A stretch of 7,637 bases of DNA from Ferruginibacter sp. (GTDB lineage Bacteria; Bacteroidota; Bacteroidia; Chitinophagales; Chitinophagaceae): the NCBI GenBank assembly GCA_030831725.1, contig JAURKN010000187.1, positions 1-7,637 on the forward strand, written 5' to 3'. This document shows, piece by piece, positions 1 to 6,030 of this stretch. The notes under the pieces are model-generated. The model was not told the origin of the DNA. It was given only the letters and a program-made list of their open reading frames with translations, and ran no database searches. The translations under genes and the position numbers were made by a program. Position 1 is the stretch's first letter. Each line of letters opens with the position of its first letter.

Positions 1-2
1 AA

Positions 3-50
3 TACCATCCTTTCTACGGCTATGGAGCAACGGAAGTTTTTCTGAAATAG
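3..50 (+). CDS. Possible C-terminal end of a plus-strand gene (partial, left edge)
   Basis: One plus-strand frame is open from the window edge to a TAG at 48-50 and reads YHPFYGYGATEVFLK. The aromatic and glycine-rich composition looks protein-like, and a gene ending here would converge on nhaA, leaving 12 bases between the two stop codons. Fifteen codons are too few to prove coding or to identify a family. A second plus-strand frame stays open longer, to about base 130, but runs into nhaA. No terminator hairpin is visible between this stop and the nhaA stop. The call rests only on plausibility of the residues. Confidence 0.3.
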   Translation, partial: YHPFYGYGATEVFLK

Positions 51-62
51 ATAATTTTATTC

Positions 63-1205
63 CTATCGTTTGCCATCAAGAACAAAGTAAAGAAAAATGG
101 ATCCCGCCAAGCCAGATATCAATGAGGCGAGAATGATGGCGATTTTGGCTGACTCAATCCAAATTACAGAGTCAAAAGCCAAGAGTGTGATGAAAATACT
201 CATTGTAAATCCAATACCGCCTAAAAAACCTGCCCCTAGAATATGCTTCAATTTCAAATCGGAAGGTAAACCACAAATCCCTAAAGCAATGGATAGGAGA
301 GCGAAAAGGGTTATTCCTATTGGCTTTCCAGCAACAAGGCCCACTATGATTCCTATGCTCAACGGACTATTCAAATCCTCCATCCAATATCCGTTAAAAA
401 CGACACAGGTGTTTGCCAATGCGAACAAAGGCAGTATGAAAAATGCCACTGGATAGTGGAGTTTCGACTGCCATCTATGCGAAATATTTTTCTCCGATCC
501 ATCTCCAAACGGGAGGGCGAAAGCCAGTAAGACTCCGGATATGGTCGGATGAATGCCGGAATGAAACATAAAAAACCACATCAATATTCCACCAACAAGA
601 TATATCAAACTGTTTTCCACTTTCTTTCTGTTACACACAAGTAAAATAAAAAAGCATAGCAAGGCGGCTGATAAAGACAGATAATGAATCTGCTCTGTAT
701 AAAATACCGCGATGACAATGATGGCAAGCAGGTCGTCTATAACGGCAAGCGCTGTTAAAAATATCTTTAGGGAAAAGGGAACCCTGTCGCCCAGCAGAGA
801 TAAAATACCAATCGCGAATGCGATATCTGTCGCCATGGGAATACCTGTACCGCTCGTTGTGTCTGTGTTTTGATTAAAAAGAAAAAATATCAATGCAGGA
901 ACCAGAACTCCACCCAAAGCACTAATCGCTGGCAAAGACGCTTTTTTCCATGTGGAAAGCTCTCCGGCATAAACTTCTCTTTCCAACTCAAGGCCAATCA
1001 ACAGAAAGAACACCGTCATGATTCCGTCGTTGATCCATTGTGTGAGTGTGTGACCTTTTATATCCATATTCCAATATTCGGAATATGCATTTCCTAAAGT
1101 GCTGTTTGTTAAGAGGATGGAAATAAGGGTGCAAAAAATGAGTAGGATGCCTCCGCTTTTTTCGCTGTGAAAAAAAGAATGAAAAAGTCCTTGTATTTTT
1201 CGCAT
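63..1205 (-). CDS. nhaA: NhaA-type Na+/H+ antiporter
   Basis: An inner-membrane antiporter of 380 residues that expels Na+ (and Li+) in exchange for protons, giving salt and alkaline pH tolerance. The length matches the family (E. coli NhaA has 388). The essential residues can be placed: MATDIAF carries D127, equivalent to E. coli D133; AVIDDLLAI carries the ion-binding pair D157/D158 (E. coli D163/D164); VAGKPIGI carries K294 (E. coli K300). The hallmark stretch FFLLIGLELEREVYAGEL lies near residues 66-83. The hydrophobic pattern fits the usual 12 helices. The ATG is preceded by an in-frame TAA six codons upstream, and no Shine-Dalgarno is seen. It starts 11 bases after the yitT-like stop, so the two are probably co-transcribed. 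No dedicated regulator gene is present. The transporter identity is secure; pH regulation is inferred from the family. Confidence 0.96.
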   Translation of the reverse strand: MRKIQGLFHSFFHSEKSGGILLIFCTLISILLTNSTLGNAYSEYWNMDIKGHTLTQWINDGIMTVFFLLIGLELEREVYAGELSTWKKASLPAISALGGVLVPALIFFLFNQNTDTTSGTGIPMATDIAFAIGILSLLGDRVPFSLKIFLTALAVIDDLLAIIVIAVFYTEQIHYLSLSAALLCFFILLVCNRKKVENSLIYLVGGILMWFFMFHSGIHPTISGVLLAFALPFGDGSEKNISHRWQSKLHYPVAFFILPLFALANTCVVFNGYWMEDLNSPLSIGIIVGLVAGKPIGITLFALLSIALGICGLPSDLKLKHILGAGFLGGIGFTMSIFITLLAFDSVIWIESAKIAIILASLISGLAGSIFLYFVLDGKR

Positions 1206-1216
1206 GCGTTTTTGAA

Positions 1217-2137
1217 TTATTTAAGTCTTCTTTTTTTGATCATACCTCCTTTCATATCCTTGATGCTGCTCATCACCACAAATGCGTTAGGATCTATTTT
1301 CTCTATTTCAAGTTTGAGCTTGCTGATTTCAAGACGTGTGATTACCGTATAGAGAATGGACATATCGTATACTTTTTCACCACTTCTTCCAAAACCTCGC
1401 TCTCCTTTATAAACAGTTATGCCTCTTCCCAATTTCTCAATGATCATTTCTCTGATTTTCTCATCTTTTACAGAGATGATGGTTACGCCTGTGTATTCCT
1501 CGATGCCTTCAATGATGAAGTCTACTGTTTTGGAAGCGGAAAGATAGGTCAGCATGGCATAAAGTGCGGTCTCAATGGAGAGCAACCAAGCCGCAAGAGA
1601 GAATATCAAAATGTTGATGCCCATGATGAAGTCACCGATGGATAATCCCATTTTTTTACTACTCGCAATGGCCAGCACCTCGGTTCCATCAATCACCGCT
1701 CCGCTCCGAACCGCCAGTCCGATTCCCGCCCCCAAAAAAAATCCTCCAAAAACCGAAACAAGCAATTTGTCATTTGTGATCTGGGGATAAGGTATGAATG
1801 CGGTGCAAAGTCCAAGAGCGATTATCGCAACAAGTGTTTTGATGGCAAAATATCTGCCAGCCACATTTTTAGCCAAGATGATGAAGGGAATATTGATCAA
1901 GATCAAAACCAGCGACAGATTCCATCCCATCAATTCGCTGAGTAGCAAAGACAAACCGGTGGCTCCTCCATCAATGAAGTTGTTCGGCATTAAAAATCCC
2001 TTTAGACCAAATCCTGCCGATAATACGCCGATCAACAAAAGAAACACATCCAAGATTGTATTTCGATACTCCAGTTTTCGTTCATATTGTTTTCTGGCTT
2101 CAGAGAAATTGTTCGTTTTTTTGAAAAGACCATACAT
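1217..2137 (-). CDS. YitT family membrane protein with C-terminal DUF2179 domain
   Basis: A 306-residue membrane protein of the YitT family, whose transported substrate or other role is not established. A hydrophilic N-terminus of about 27 residues is followed by five or so hydrophobic segments (about 28-48, 75-90, 98-116, 127-145, 168-190). The first contains the family signature FLMPNNFIDGGATGLSLL, and a second related half-repeat reads RSGAVIDGTEVLA near 144-156. From about residue 215 to 295 the protein is soluble and matches the DUF2179 domain (GRGITVYKGERGFG, then alternating strands and helices with DPNAFVVMSS). An in-frame TAA lies 9 bases before the ATG, so the start cannot be further upstream. 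It is the first gene of a pair with nhaA. Its 5' side faces rnpB head to head, and I could not find a convincing promoter for it. The basic tail KKRRLK is of unknown meaning. Confidence 0.9.
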   Translation of the reverse strand: MYGLFKKTNNFSEARKQYERKLEYRNTILDVFLLLIGVLSAGFGLKGFLMPNNFIDGGATGLSLLLSELMGWNLSLVLILINIPFIILAKNVAGRYFAIKTLVAIIALGLCTAFIPYPQITNDKLLVSVFGGFFLGAGIGLAVRSGAVIDGTEVLAIASSKKMGLSIGDFIMGINILIFSLAAWLLSIETALYAMLTYLSASKTVDFIIEGIEEYTGVTIISVKDEKIREMIIEKLGRGITVYKGERGFGRSGEKVYDMSILYTVITRLEISKLKLEIEKIDPNAFVVMSSIKDMKGGMIKKRRLK

Positions 2138-2234
2138 ATCCGCAAATTAACGATTGCAAAGCATTGAAATTGGCTTTTACAGAGAATCTTCTGGCTGAAC
2201 TCATATTCTCAAGTGCTATTCCATGTTTTCGTTC

Positions 2235-2242
2235 TATTTTTG
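2235..2242 (+). promoter_or_regulatory. Predicted -7 box of the rnpB promoter
   Basis: TATTTTTG is a perfect match to TAnnTTTG, the -7 element known for the primary sigma factor of Bacteroidota. It ends only 3 bases before the start of the P1 helix of RNase P RNA, so transcription would begin at or very near the mature 5' end. No clear TTTG-type -33 element is visible about 19 bases upstream. The match and its position support the call; the missing upstream element limits confidence. Confidence 0.55.
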
Positions 2243-2245
2243 TCT

Positions 2246-2620
2246 TTCATCGGTCGGTCACCGCTCCGTAGATTCGGAGAGGAAAGTCCGGACAGCAAAG
2301 GGCAGCACACCGGTTAACGGCCGGCTTCCATAGGCAGCTATGGAAAGAGAAAGTGCCACAGAAAATAACTGTCCTGAGAAATCGGGATGAGGGTGAAAAC
2401 GTGAGGTAAGAGCTCACGGTAGCGCATAGCAATATGTGTTACGGGTAAACCTTGAGCGCTGTAATGCCATGTAAATCAACGTCGAGGGCGGCCCGTCCGA
2501 CTGCCGGAAACGGCACCGTTGAAGGGTAGGCAGCTAGATCGAATCAGCAATGGTTCGGCCAGATAAATGGTGACCGGTATGGGCAACCATACTAACAGAA
2601 TCCGGCTTATGACCGATGAA
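2246..2620 (+). ncRNA. rnpB: RNase P RNA, class A
   Basis: The catalytic RNA of ribonuclease P, about 375 nt (E. coli 377), which removes the 5' leader from precursor tRNAs. P1 is a perfect 10-bp helix, 2246-2255 with 2611-2620. P2 pairs GGTCACC (2256-2262) with GGTGACC (2569-2575). P3 pairs 2264-2268 with 2275-2279. The conserved core block GAGGAAAGTCCGG is at 2279-2291 and its partner ACAGAATCCGGCTTA at 2595-2609, together forming P4. Other clear hairpins are 2326-2345, one capped by GAAA at 2373-2386, 2401-2417, one capped by GCAA at 2419-2442, one capped by GAAA at 2502-2515, and a P18-like stem with a GCAA loop at 2577-2592. The L15 block GGGTAGGC (2524-2531) aligns with E. coli 291-298, placing the GGU that pairs with tRNA CCA at 2525-2527. 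The gene is antisense to its surroundings. Confidence 0.97.
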
Positions 2621-2623
2621 TTT

Positions 2624-3106
2624 TTAGAATACGGTTTTCTTCAGAAGACCGTTTCTTTTTTTTACGAGGTCTGCAACCACTTTGTCAATCGGAAAGGATA
2701 ATATTTCTGCATCGAATTCGGCCCAGGGAACAAAACGGAAAACTTCAGCTTGTCCGGTCTCCTGATGTTTTTGCAAATGTGTTTCGTCGAAATCGAAGGC
2801 CTTTTTTTTAATCTCCACTTTCAAAGGTTCGACGGCATTTACCTGATAATAAATCGAAATAAGCTGATGTGCCGGATTGAAAGCGCTCTGCTGAAAAAAA
2901 TCTGTGGTGTAAATATGTTGAATCACTTCGATTTGTAGGTCCATCTCTTCTTTAAATTCCCGAATCAGACAATCAATTGTGCCTTCACCTTTCTCCATGC
3001 CACCGCCACAAAATTTCGTATATCGGTTTCCTCGAATCAGCTCGTCCGAAACCAATACATCGTCATTCTCGTTCAACAGTATTCCGTAAACCCTTACATT
3101 GAACAT
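2624..3106 (-). CDS. NUDIX hydrolase
   Basis: A 160-residue cytoplasmic hydrolase of the NUDIX superfamily, which cleaves a nucleoside diphosphate linked to another moiety using Mg2+ or Mn2+; the substrate cannot be told from sequence. The Nudix box spans residues 35-57: G35, E41, then R49-E50-F51-K52-E53-E54-M55-D56-L57. The catalytic glutamates and arginine are all present, but the usual glycine near the end is D56. The N-terminal strand VRVYGILLNENDDVLVSD is typical of the fold. The ATG lies 4 bases after the corA stop, which points to co-transcription and possibly coupled translation. It is the last gene of the operon. Its final 12 or so codons are the reverse complement of the rnpB terminator, which explains the lysine-rich tail. 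No terminator is visible for this gene itself. Confidence 0.92.
   Translation of the reverse strand: MFNVRVYGILLNENDDVLVSDELIRGNRYTKFCGGGMEKGEGTIDCLIREFKEEMDLQIEVIQHIYTTDFFQQSAFNPAHQLISIYYQVNAVEPLKVEIKKKAFDFDETHLQKHQETGQAEVFRFVPWAEFDAEILSFPIDKVVADLVKKRNGLLKKTVF
2631..2663 (+). terminator. Intrinsic terminator of rnpB, inside the NUDIX coding end
   Basis: ACGGTTTTC (2631-2639) pairs with GAAGACCGT (2644-2652) over nine base pairs with one G-T wobble and a TTCA loop. It is followed by a run of T broken by one C (2653-2663). It begins 10 bases after the P1 helix of RNase P RNA. On the minus strand the hairpin is not followed by a T-run, so it should act only on rnpB transcripts. Confidence 0.85.
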
Positions 3107-3110
3107 GAGA

Positions 3111-4049
3111 TTATTTTTTCAGTCTTCGAAGATAATTGTAGAGCGCGAATCCCAGAATAAAGAAACATATCATCACGGGAATCCAAAATGCATAAGGTGA
3201 TGCCTGAAATGGAAGGGGAACATTCATGCCATAGATGCTTGCAATCAAAACGGGAATGCTCAGAAAAATGGTCAGTGTGGTCAGGCGTTTCAACACTTCA
3301 TTCTGGTTGTTGCTGATGATGCTTGCGAAAGCATCAAGGGTGCTGCTCAGGATGTTTGTATACGTGTTAGCGGTTTCAAGGGCCTGTGAAGTTTCTATGA
3401 TCAGATCATCCAGAAAATCTTTATCATCATCTGATAGTTTCAGAAAATCCGTTCTTGCCATTTTCATCATCAGCAATTCGTTGCTTCGAAGGGCAGTGAC
3501 AAAATAAACAAGACTCTTCTGTATCCGCATCAGCTGCAGCAACTCCTCATTTCGATTGGAGTCGTATAGTCGCTGTTCCAACAGGTTTCTGCGTTGATTG
3601 ATTTCCTTCAGGTATTCCTGGAAGTTGAGGGTTATTTTTTCAAACACCTTCAATGCCATCATGTTTCTGTGGTCGGGATTTCTTTTTTGAAAAGAGCTCA
3701 GGAATTTTTTGATGGCTTCGTTTTCAAATGAATTTACGGTAACAATCTGTCCTGTCGTAAGAATGATACAGATTGGTATGGTGATATAAAATGAATCGCT
3801 TTCGTTGAAGGAATTGTTTTCTGTCGGCGTTTTGATGACAATCAGTTTCACATCATCAGAATAATCATAACGGCTTCTCTCGTCAATATCCAATGAGTCG
3901 GTAAGAAAGTCGATTGGAATTTCTAATGCCTCACTCAATTCGGTGAATTCCTCCTGTTTCAGAGGGGGGAGTATGTTGACCCAAGTCGCGTCTTTTGGAT
4001 TGGTGACCGCGATGGTCTGTTGTTCAATGATTTTAAAATACTGGATCAA
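3111..4049 (-). CDS. corA: CorA family divalent cation (Mg2+/Co2+) transporter, TTG start
   Basis: A 312-residue member of the CorA channel family, which lets Mg2+ (and Co2+ or related ions) cross the inner membrane as a homopentamer. The large cytoplasmic N-terminal domain covers residues 1 to about 250, ending in a long charged helix. TM1 is about 255-272 and ends in the signature YGMNVP (273-278), the selectivity filter. A short periplasmic loop and TM2 (about 287-305) follow, ending in a basic tail, RRLKK. The start is TTG: the next methionine is residue 130, an in-frame TAG lies 36 bases before the TTG, and no ATG or GTG lies between. The leader is A-rich without a Shine-Dalgarno sequence. 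It begins 25 bases after dapF and ends 4 bases before the NUDIX gene, so it is mid-operon. Family is secure; the exact ion (Mg2+, Co2+ or Zn2+) is not. Confidence 0.93.
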   Translation of the reverse strand: MIQYFKIIEQQTIAVTNPKDATWVNILPPLKQEEFTELSEALEIPIDFLTDSLDIDERSRYDYSDDVKLIVIKTPTENNSFNESDSFYITIPICIILTTGQIVTVNSFENEAIKKFLSSFQKRNPDHRNMMALKVFEKITLNFQEYLKEINQRRNLLEQRLYDSNRNEELLQLMRIQKSLVYFVTALRSNELLMMKMARTDFLKLSDDDKDFLDDLIIETSQALETANTYTNILSSTLDAFASIISNNQNEVLKRLTTLTIFLSIPVLIASIYGMNVPLPFQASPYAFWIPVMICFFILGFALYNYLRRLKK

Positions 4050-4074
4050 GTCTTTTGCTTTGCTTTTTTGTTTT

Positions 4075-4857
4075 TTACAACTCTATTTCTCCTTTGAATA
4101 CCCTGATTGCCGGGCCGCACAGTACGATGTTTTTAAACCCATCATTCGGCGTCTTTAAAAAACCAACAGTGAGCGAGCCACCTGGGGTTTCTACGGAGAC
4201 GGAATGGTGTCCGACTTCATGATTTTTATAACTCAGCGCTGATGCCGTTACGCCAGTTCCACAACTGAGTGTTTCATCTTCCACTCCGCGTTCGAAAGTA
4301 CGCACAAAAATGGCATTTTCTCCTGTTCTTTTCACAAAGTTAACATTGATGCCGTTTGGCGAGAACACAGAATCATCTCTGATTTTTTTTCCTAATGAAA
4401 ATACATCAAGCTGATCAGCATCATCACTCATTACAACAACATGAGGAGAACCTGTATCTAAAACAGGATTGCCATTGAATTGACCTACTTGACCAACTTC
4501 TTTCATCCCAAGTTCAATCCAATTTTCGTTCATTATTTTAGCTTCATGTTTTCCGTCGATGGCGGAAAAGAAACATTCATTTCCGATGATACCCAGATCT
4601 TTTGCGAATTGAACGATACATCTTCCTCCGTTACCACACATCGTGCTTTCATTTCCATCTGAATTATAATACTTCATTTCAAAATCCAGTGTTTCATGGG
4701 TATTGAGCAACATGAATCCATCCGCACCTATGCCGAATCTTCGGTCGCATAAATGCCTGATTTGTTGGGTATTCAAACCGGAATAAGATCCATTCCGATT
4801 GTCGGCCAAAATGAAATCATTTCCGGTCCCCTGGTATTTATGAAATTCAATTCTCAT
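4075..4857 (-). CDS. dapF: Diaminopimelate epimerase
   Basis: Cytoplasmic enzyme converting LL-diaminopimelate to meso-diaminopimelate, the penultimate step to lysine and the source of the peptidoglycan cross-linking residue. It works without a cofactor, using two cysteines as acid and base. Both are seen in their motifs: C74 in MCGNGGRC and C199 in SCGTGVTAS. Other family blocks are the N-terminal FHKYQGTGNDF, RRFGIGADG (40-47), MKYYNSDGNES (61-71), GSPHVVV and FERGVEDET (188-196). Its 260 residues are normal for the family (E. coli 274). The ATG overlaps the stop of the upstream nucleoside phosphorylase by 4 bases (ATGA), which suggests translational coupling. No other lysine-pathway gene is in the window, so its regulation likely follows the operon rather than lysine demand, an inference. 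Confidence 0.96.
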   Translation of the reverse strand: MRIEFHKYQGTGNDFILADNRNGSYSGLNTQQIRHLCDRRFGIGADGFMLLNTHETLDFEMKYYNSDGNESTMCGNGGRCIVQFAKDLGIIGNECFFSAIDGKHEAKIMNENWIELGMKEVGQVGQFNGNPVLDTGSPHVVVMSDDADQLDVFSLGKKIRDDSVFSPNGINVNFVKRTGENAIFVRTFERGVEDETLSCGTGVTASALSYKNHEVGHHSVSVETPGGSLTVGFLKTPNDGFKNIVLCGPAIRVFKGEIEL

Positions 4858-5738
4858 TTTCCGGAATCTGCGATAATGTTAAGCGATGTGGTGATTAGTT
4901 TTTCTATCACGGATTTCGTATCGGAGCTGAATGTCTTTGTGATTCTGTTTGCGATGATGGCATTTAGAGATAAGCATTGATGTCCGAGAATTTTTCCTAT
5001 ACCATAGATAGCCGAAGTTTCCATTTCGAAGTTAGAAATGCGGTGAGGTCCGAATCTGAAACTGCTGAGTCTGTCAACCAGCAAGGGTTGGGATAGTCCC
5101 ATACGCAAGATCCTTCCTTGAGGGCCGTAGAATCCTGGACAAGTGACGGTTATACCATGGTGATATTTTTCTCCCACAAATTGTTTCAGTAAAGAAACAC
5201 CTGCCGGAGAGATGTATGGTTGTGATCCGTGTCCTTGCAGTCCGGTATGATTGATGAAGGCACCCAAGATCTGCCTTTCCGCATCCTCGGTATTGTGGCT
5301 ATAAAAGTGAAGAAGATTGTCCAAACCCAATCCATGTGTTCCTGCTACAAAATGATCTACCGGAATGTCTTCCTGCAGAGAACCACTTGTGCCAAATCTT
5401 ATAAATTGAAGTGGTGTTATTTTTTCCTTTATGGTTCTTGTTTCAAAGTCGATGTTGAATAAGGCATCCAACTCGTTCATCACGATGTCTATATTGTCAG
5501 GTCCGATTCCCGTACTGCAAACAGTCAGTCTTTTTTCTCCGATGTACCCGGTATGTGTGATGAATTCTCTGTGTTTGTTTTTATACTCGATTTTGTCAAA
5601 ATGTTTGCTCACTTCGCCAACCCTGTCCGGATCGCCTACCAGAATGATTGTTTCTGCCACTTCCTCGGGTCTGCAGTCTATATGGTAGATGGAACCTCTT
5701 GGGGTGATGATGAGTTCGGATGCTGGAATGATTTTCAT
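4854..5738 (-). CDS. Nucleoside phosphorylase, uridine phosphorylase-like
   Basis: A 294-residue enzyme of the PNP/UDP (NP-I) superfamily, which splits a nucleoside with phosphate into a free base and ribose-1-phosphate in cytoplasmic salvage. Motifs in order: GDPDRV at 35-40 (phosphate site), CSTGIGPDNIDIVMNEL at 74-90, RFGTSGSL at 114-121 (phosphate and ribose site), and NFEMETSAIYG at 236-246 (ribose-binding glutamate). PGFYGPQGR (201-209) has a Gln-x-Arg arrangement like the uracil-contacting pair of uridine phosphorylases, so uridine is the likely substrate, but this is inference and no symbol is given. It is about 40 residues longer than E. coli Udp, mainly at the N-terminus. It is the first gene of the four-gene operon, overlapping dapF by 4 bases. 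The 94-base gap upstream, shared with the tRNA gene, should hold its promoter, which I could not place. Confidence 0.88.
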   Translation of the reverse strand: MKIIPASELIITPRGSIYHIDCRPEEVAETIILVGDPDRVGEVSKHFDKIEYKNKHREFITHTGYIGEKRLTVCSTGIGPDNIDIVMNELDALFNIDFETRTIKEKITPLQFIRFGTSGSLQEDIPVDHFVAGTHGLGLDNLLHFYSHNTEDAERQILGAFINHTGLQGHGSQPYISPAGVSLLKQFVGEKYHHGITVTCPGFYGPQGRILRMGLSQPLLVDRLSSFRFGPHRISNFEMETSAIYGIGKILGHQCLSLNAIIANRITKTFSSDTKSVIEKLITTSLNIIADSGK

Positions 5739-5793
5739 AAAAAAATATTCAATTGATTGAAAGGGATGATTTTAATTTATCAATAAAATTACC

Positions 5794-5801
5794 TTATTTT
5801 G
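5794..5801 (+). promoter_or_regulatory. Candidate -7 box for the tRNA-Cys gene
   Basis: TTATTTTG matches the Bacteroidota -7 consensus TAnnTTTG in five of its six defined positions. It ends 31 bases before the mature tRNA, which would give a short leader of about 25 nt containing the inverted repeat at 5811-5827. No good -33 element is seen, and the region is AT-rich, so chance matches are likely. Confidence 0.3.
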
Positions 5802-5810
5802 CAGACTAAT

Positions 5811-5827
5811 GATGCAGGAATTGCATC
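5811..5827. repeat. Short perfect inverted repeat before tRNA-Cys
   Basis: GATGCA and TGCATC are perfect inverted copies of 6 bases around a 5-base spacer, GGAAT. The repeat ends 5 bases before the mature tRNA 5' end and lies in the gap shared with the divergent nucleoside phosphorylase gene. It could be a hairpin in the pre-tRNA leader, an operator, or chance. Confidence 0.5.
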
Positions 5828-5832
5828 TATTT

Positions 5833-5907
5833 GGTCCTTTGGCCGAGTGGCTTAGGCAAAGCTCTGCAAAAGCTTCTACAGCGGTTCGAATCCGCTAGGG
5901 ACCTCCA
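5833..5907 (+). tRNA. tRNA-Cys (anticodon GCA), CCA encoded
   Basis: A full cloverleaf. The acceptor stem GGTCCTT (5833-5839) pairs with AGGGACC (5897-5903) with one G-T wobble. The D stem pairs GCC (5842-5844) with GGC (5855-5857). The anticodon stem AAGCT (5859-5863) pairs with AGCTT (5871-5875), enclosing CTGCAAA with anticodon GCA at 5866-5868. A four-base variable region is followed by the T stem AGCGG/CCGCT (5880-5884, 5892-5896) with loop TTCGAAT. The discriminator base is T (5904), the main identity element of cysteine tRNAs. CCA at 5905-5907 is encoded in the gene. This is a single tRNA with its own terminator. Confidence 0.97.
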
Positions 5908-5912
5908 AAATG

Positions 5913-5950
5913 ATGCCTGTTGGAAATTCCTTCAGGCATTTTTTATTTTT
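5913..5950 (+). terminator. Intrinsic terminator of tRNA-Cys
   Basis: ATGCCTG (5913-5919) pairs with CAGGCAT (5933-5939) over seven base pairs. The 13-base loop can itself close partly, GGA with TCC. A T-run interrupted by one A follows (5939-5950). It lies 5 bases after the encoded CCA and has the expected orientation for the tRNA transcript. Confidence 0.85.
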
Positions 5951-5979
5951 GATGTACCGATTGTCCGAATTCGTACATC
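5951..5979. repeat. Imperfect inverted repeat upstream of the small membrane protein gene
   Basis: GATGTAC (5951-5957) and GTACATC (5973-5979) are perfect inverted arms. Inside them, after one C-C mismatch, GATT (5959-5962) can pair with AATT (5968-5971), with one G-T pair, leaving a 5-base loop. It sits just after the tRNA terminator T-run and about 50 bases before the next gene, so it could be an operator or a leader hairpin. No T-run follows, so it is not a terminator on the plus strand. Confidence 0.5.
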
Positions 5980-6030
5980 ATTGGTTCGATGGTATGTATC
6001 TTCCGGGTTAAAAAAATCGCAAAAAACAAT

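Noticed and set aside
97..456. A 119-codon plus-strand open frame within nhaA.
   Set aside because: It is antisense to the conserved NhaA helices including the lysine site; its translation is proline- and lysine-rich with no recognisable domain.
1794..2150. A 118-codon plus-strand open frame opposite the yitT-like gene.
   Set aside because: It is a shadow of the conserved YitT coding sequence and has no recognisable protein pattern.
2143..2150. Minus-strand TTAATTTG as a -7 box for the yitT-like gene.
   Set aside because: It lacks the expected A at the second position, has no -33 partner at the right distance, and would start transcription at the ATG itself.
2247..2432. A 61-codon minus-strand open frame inside rnpB.
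   Set aside because: It lies wholly across the highly structured, conserved RNase P RNA on the opposite strand, and its cysteine- and arginine-rich translation resembles no protein family.
5989..6030. Upstream ATG at 5989 as the start of the small membrane protein.
   Set aside because: It would add a 14-residue hydrophilic basic leader before a clean N-terminal helix and overlaps an A-rich stretch that looks like an untranslated leader.
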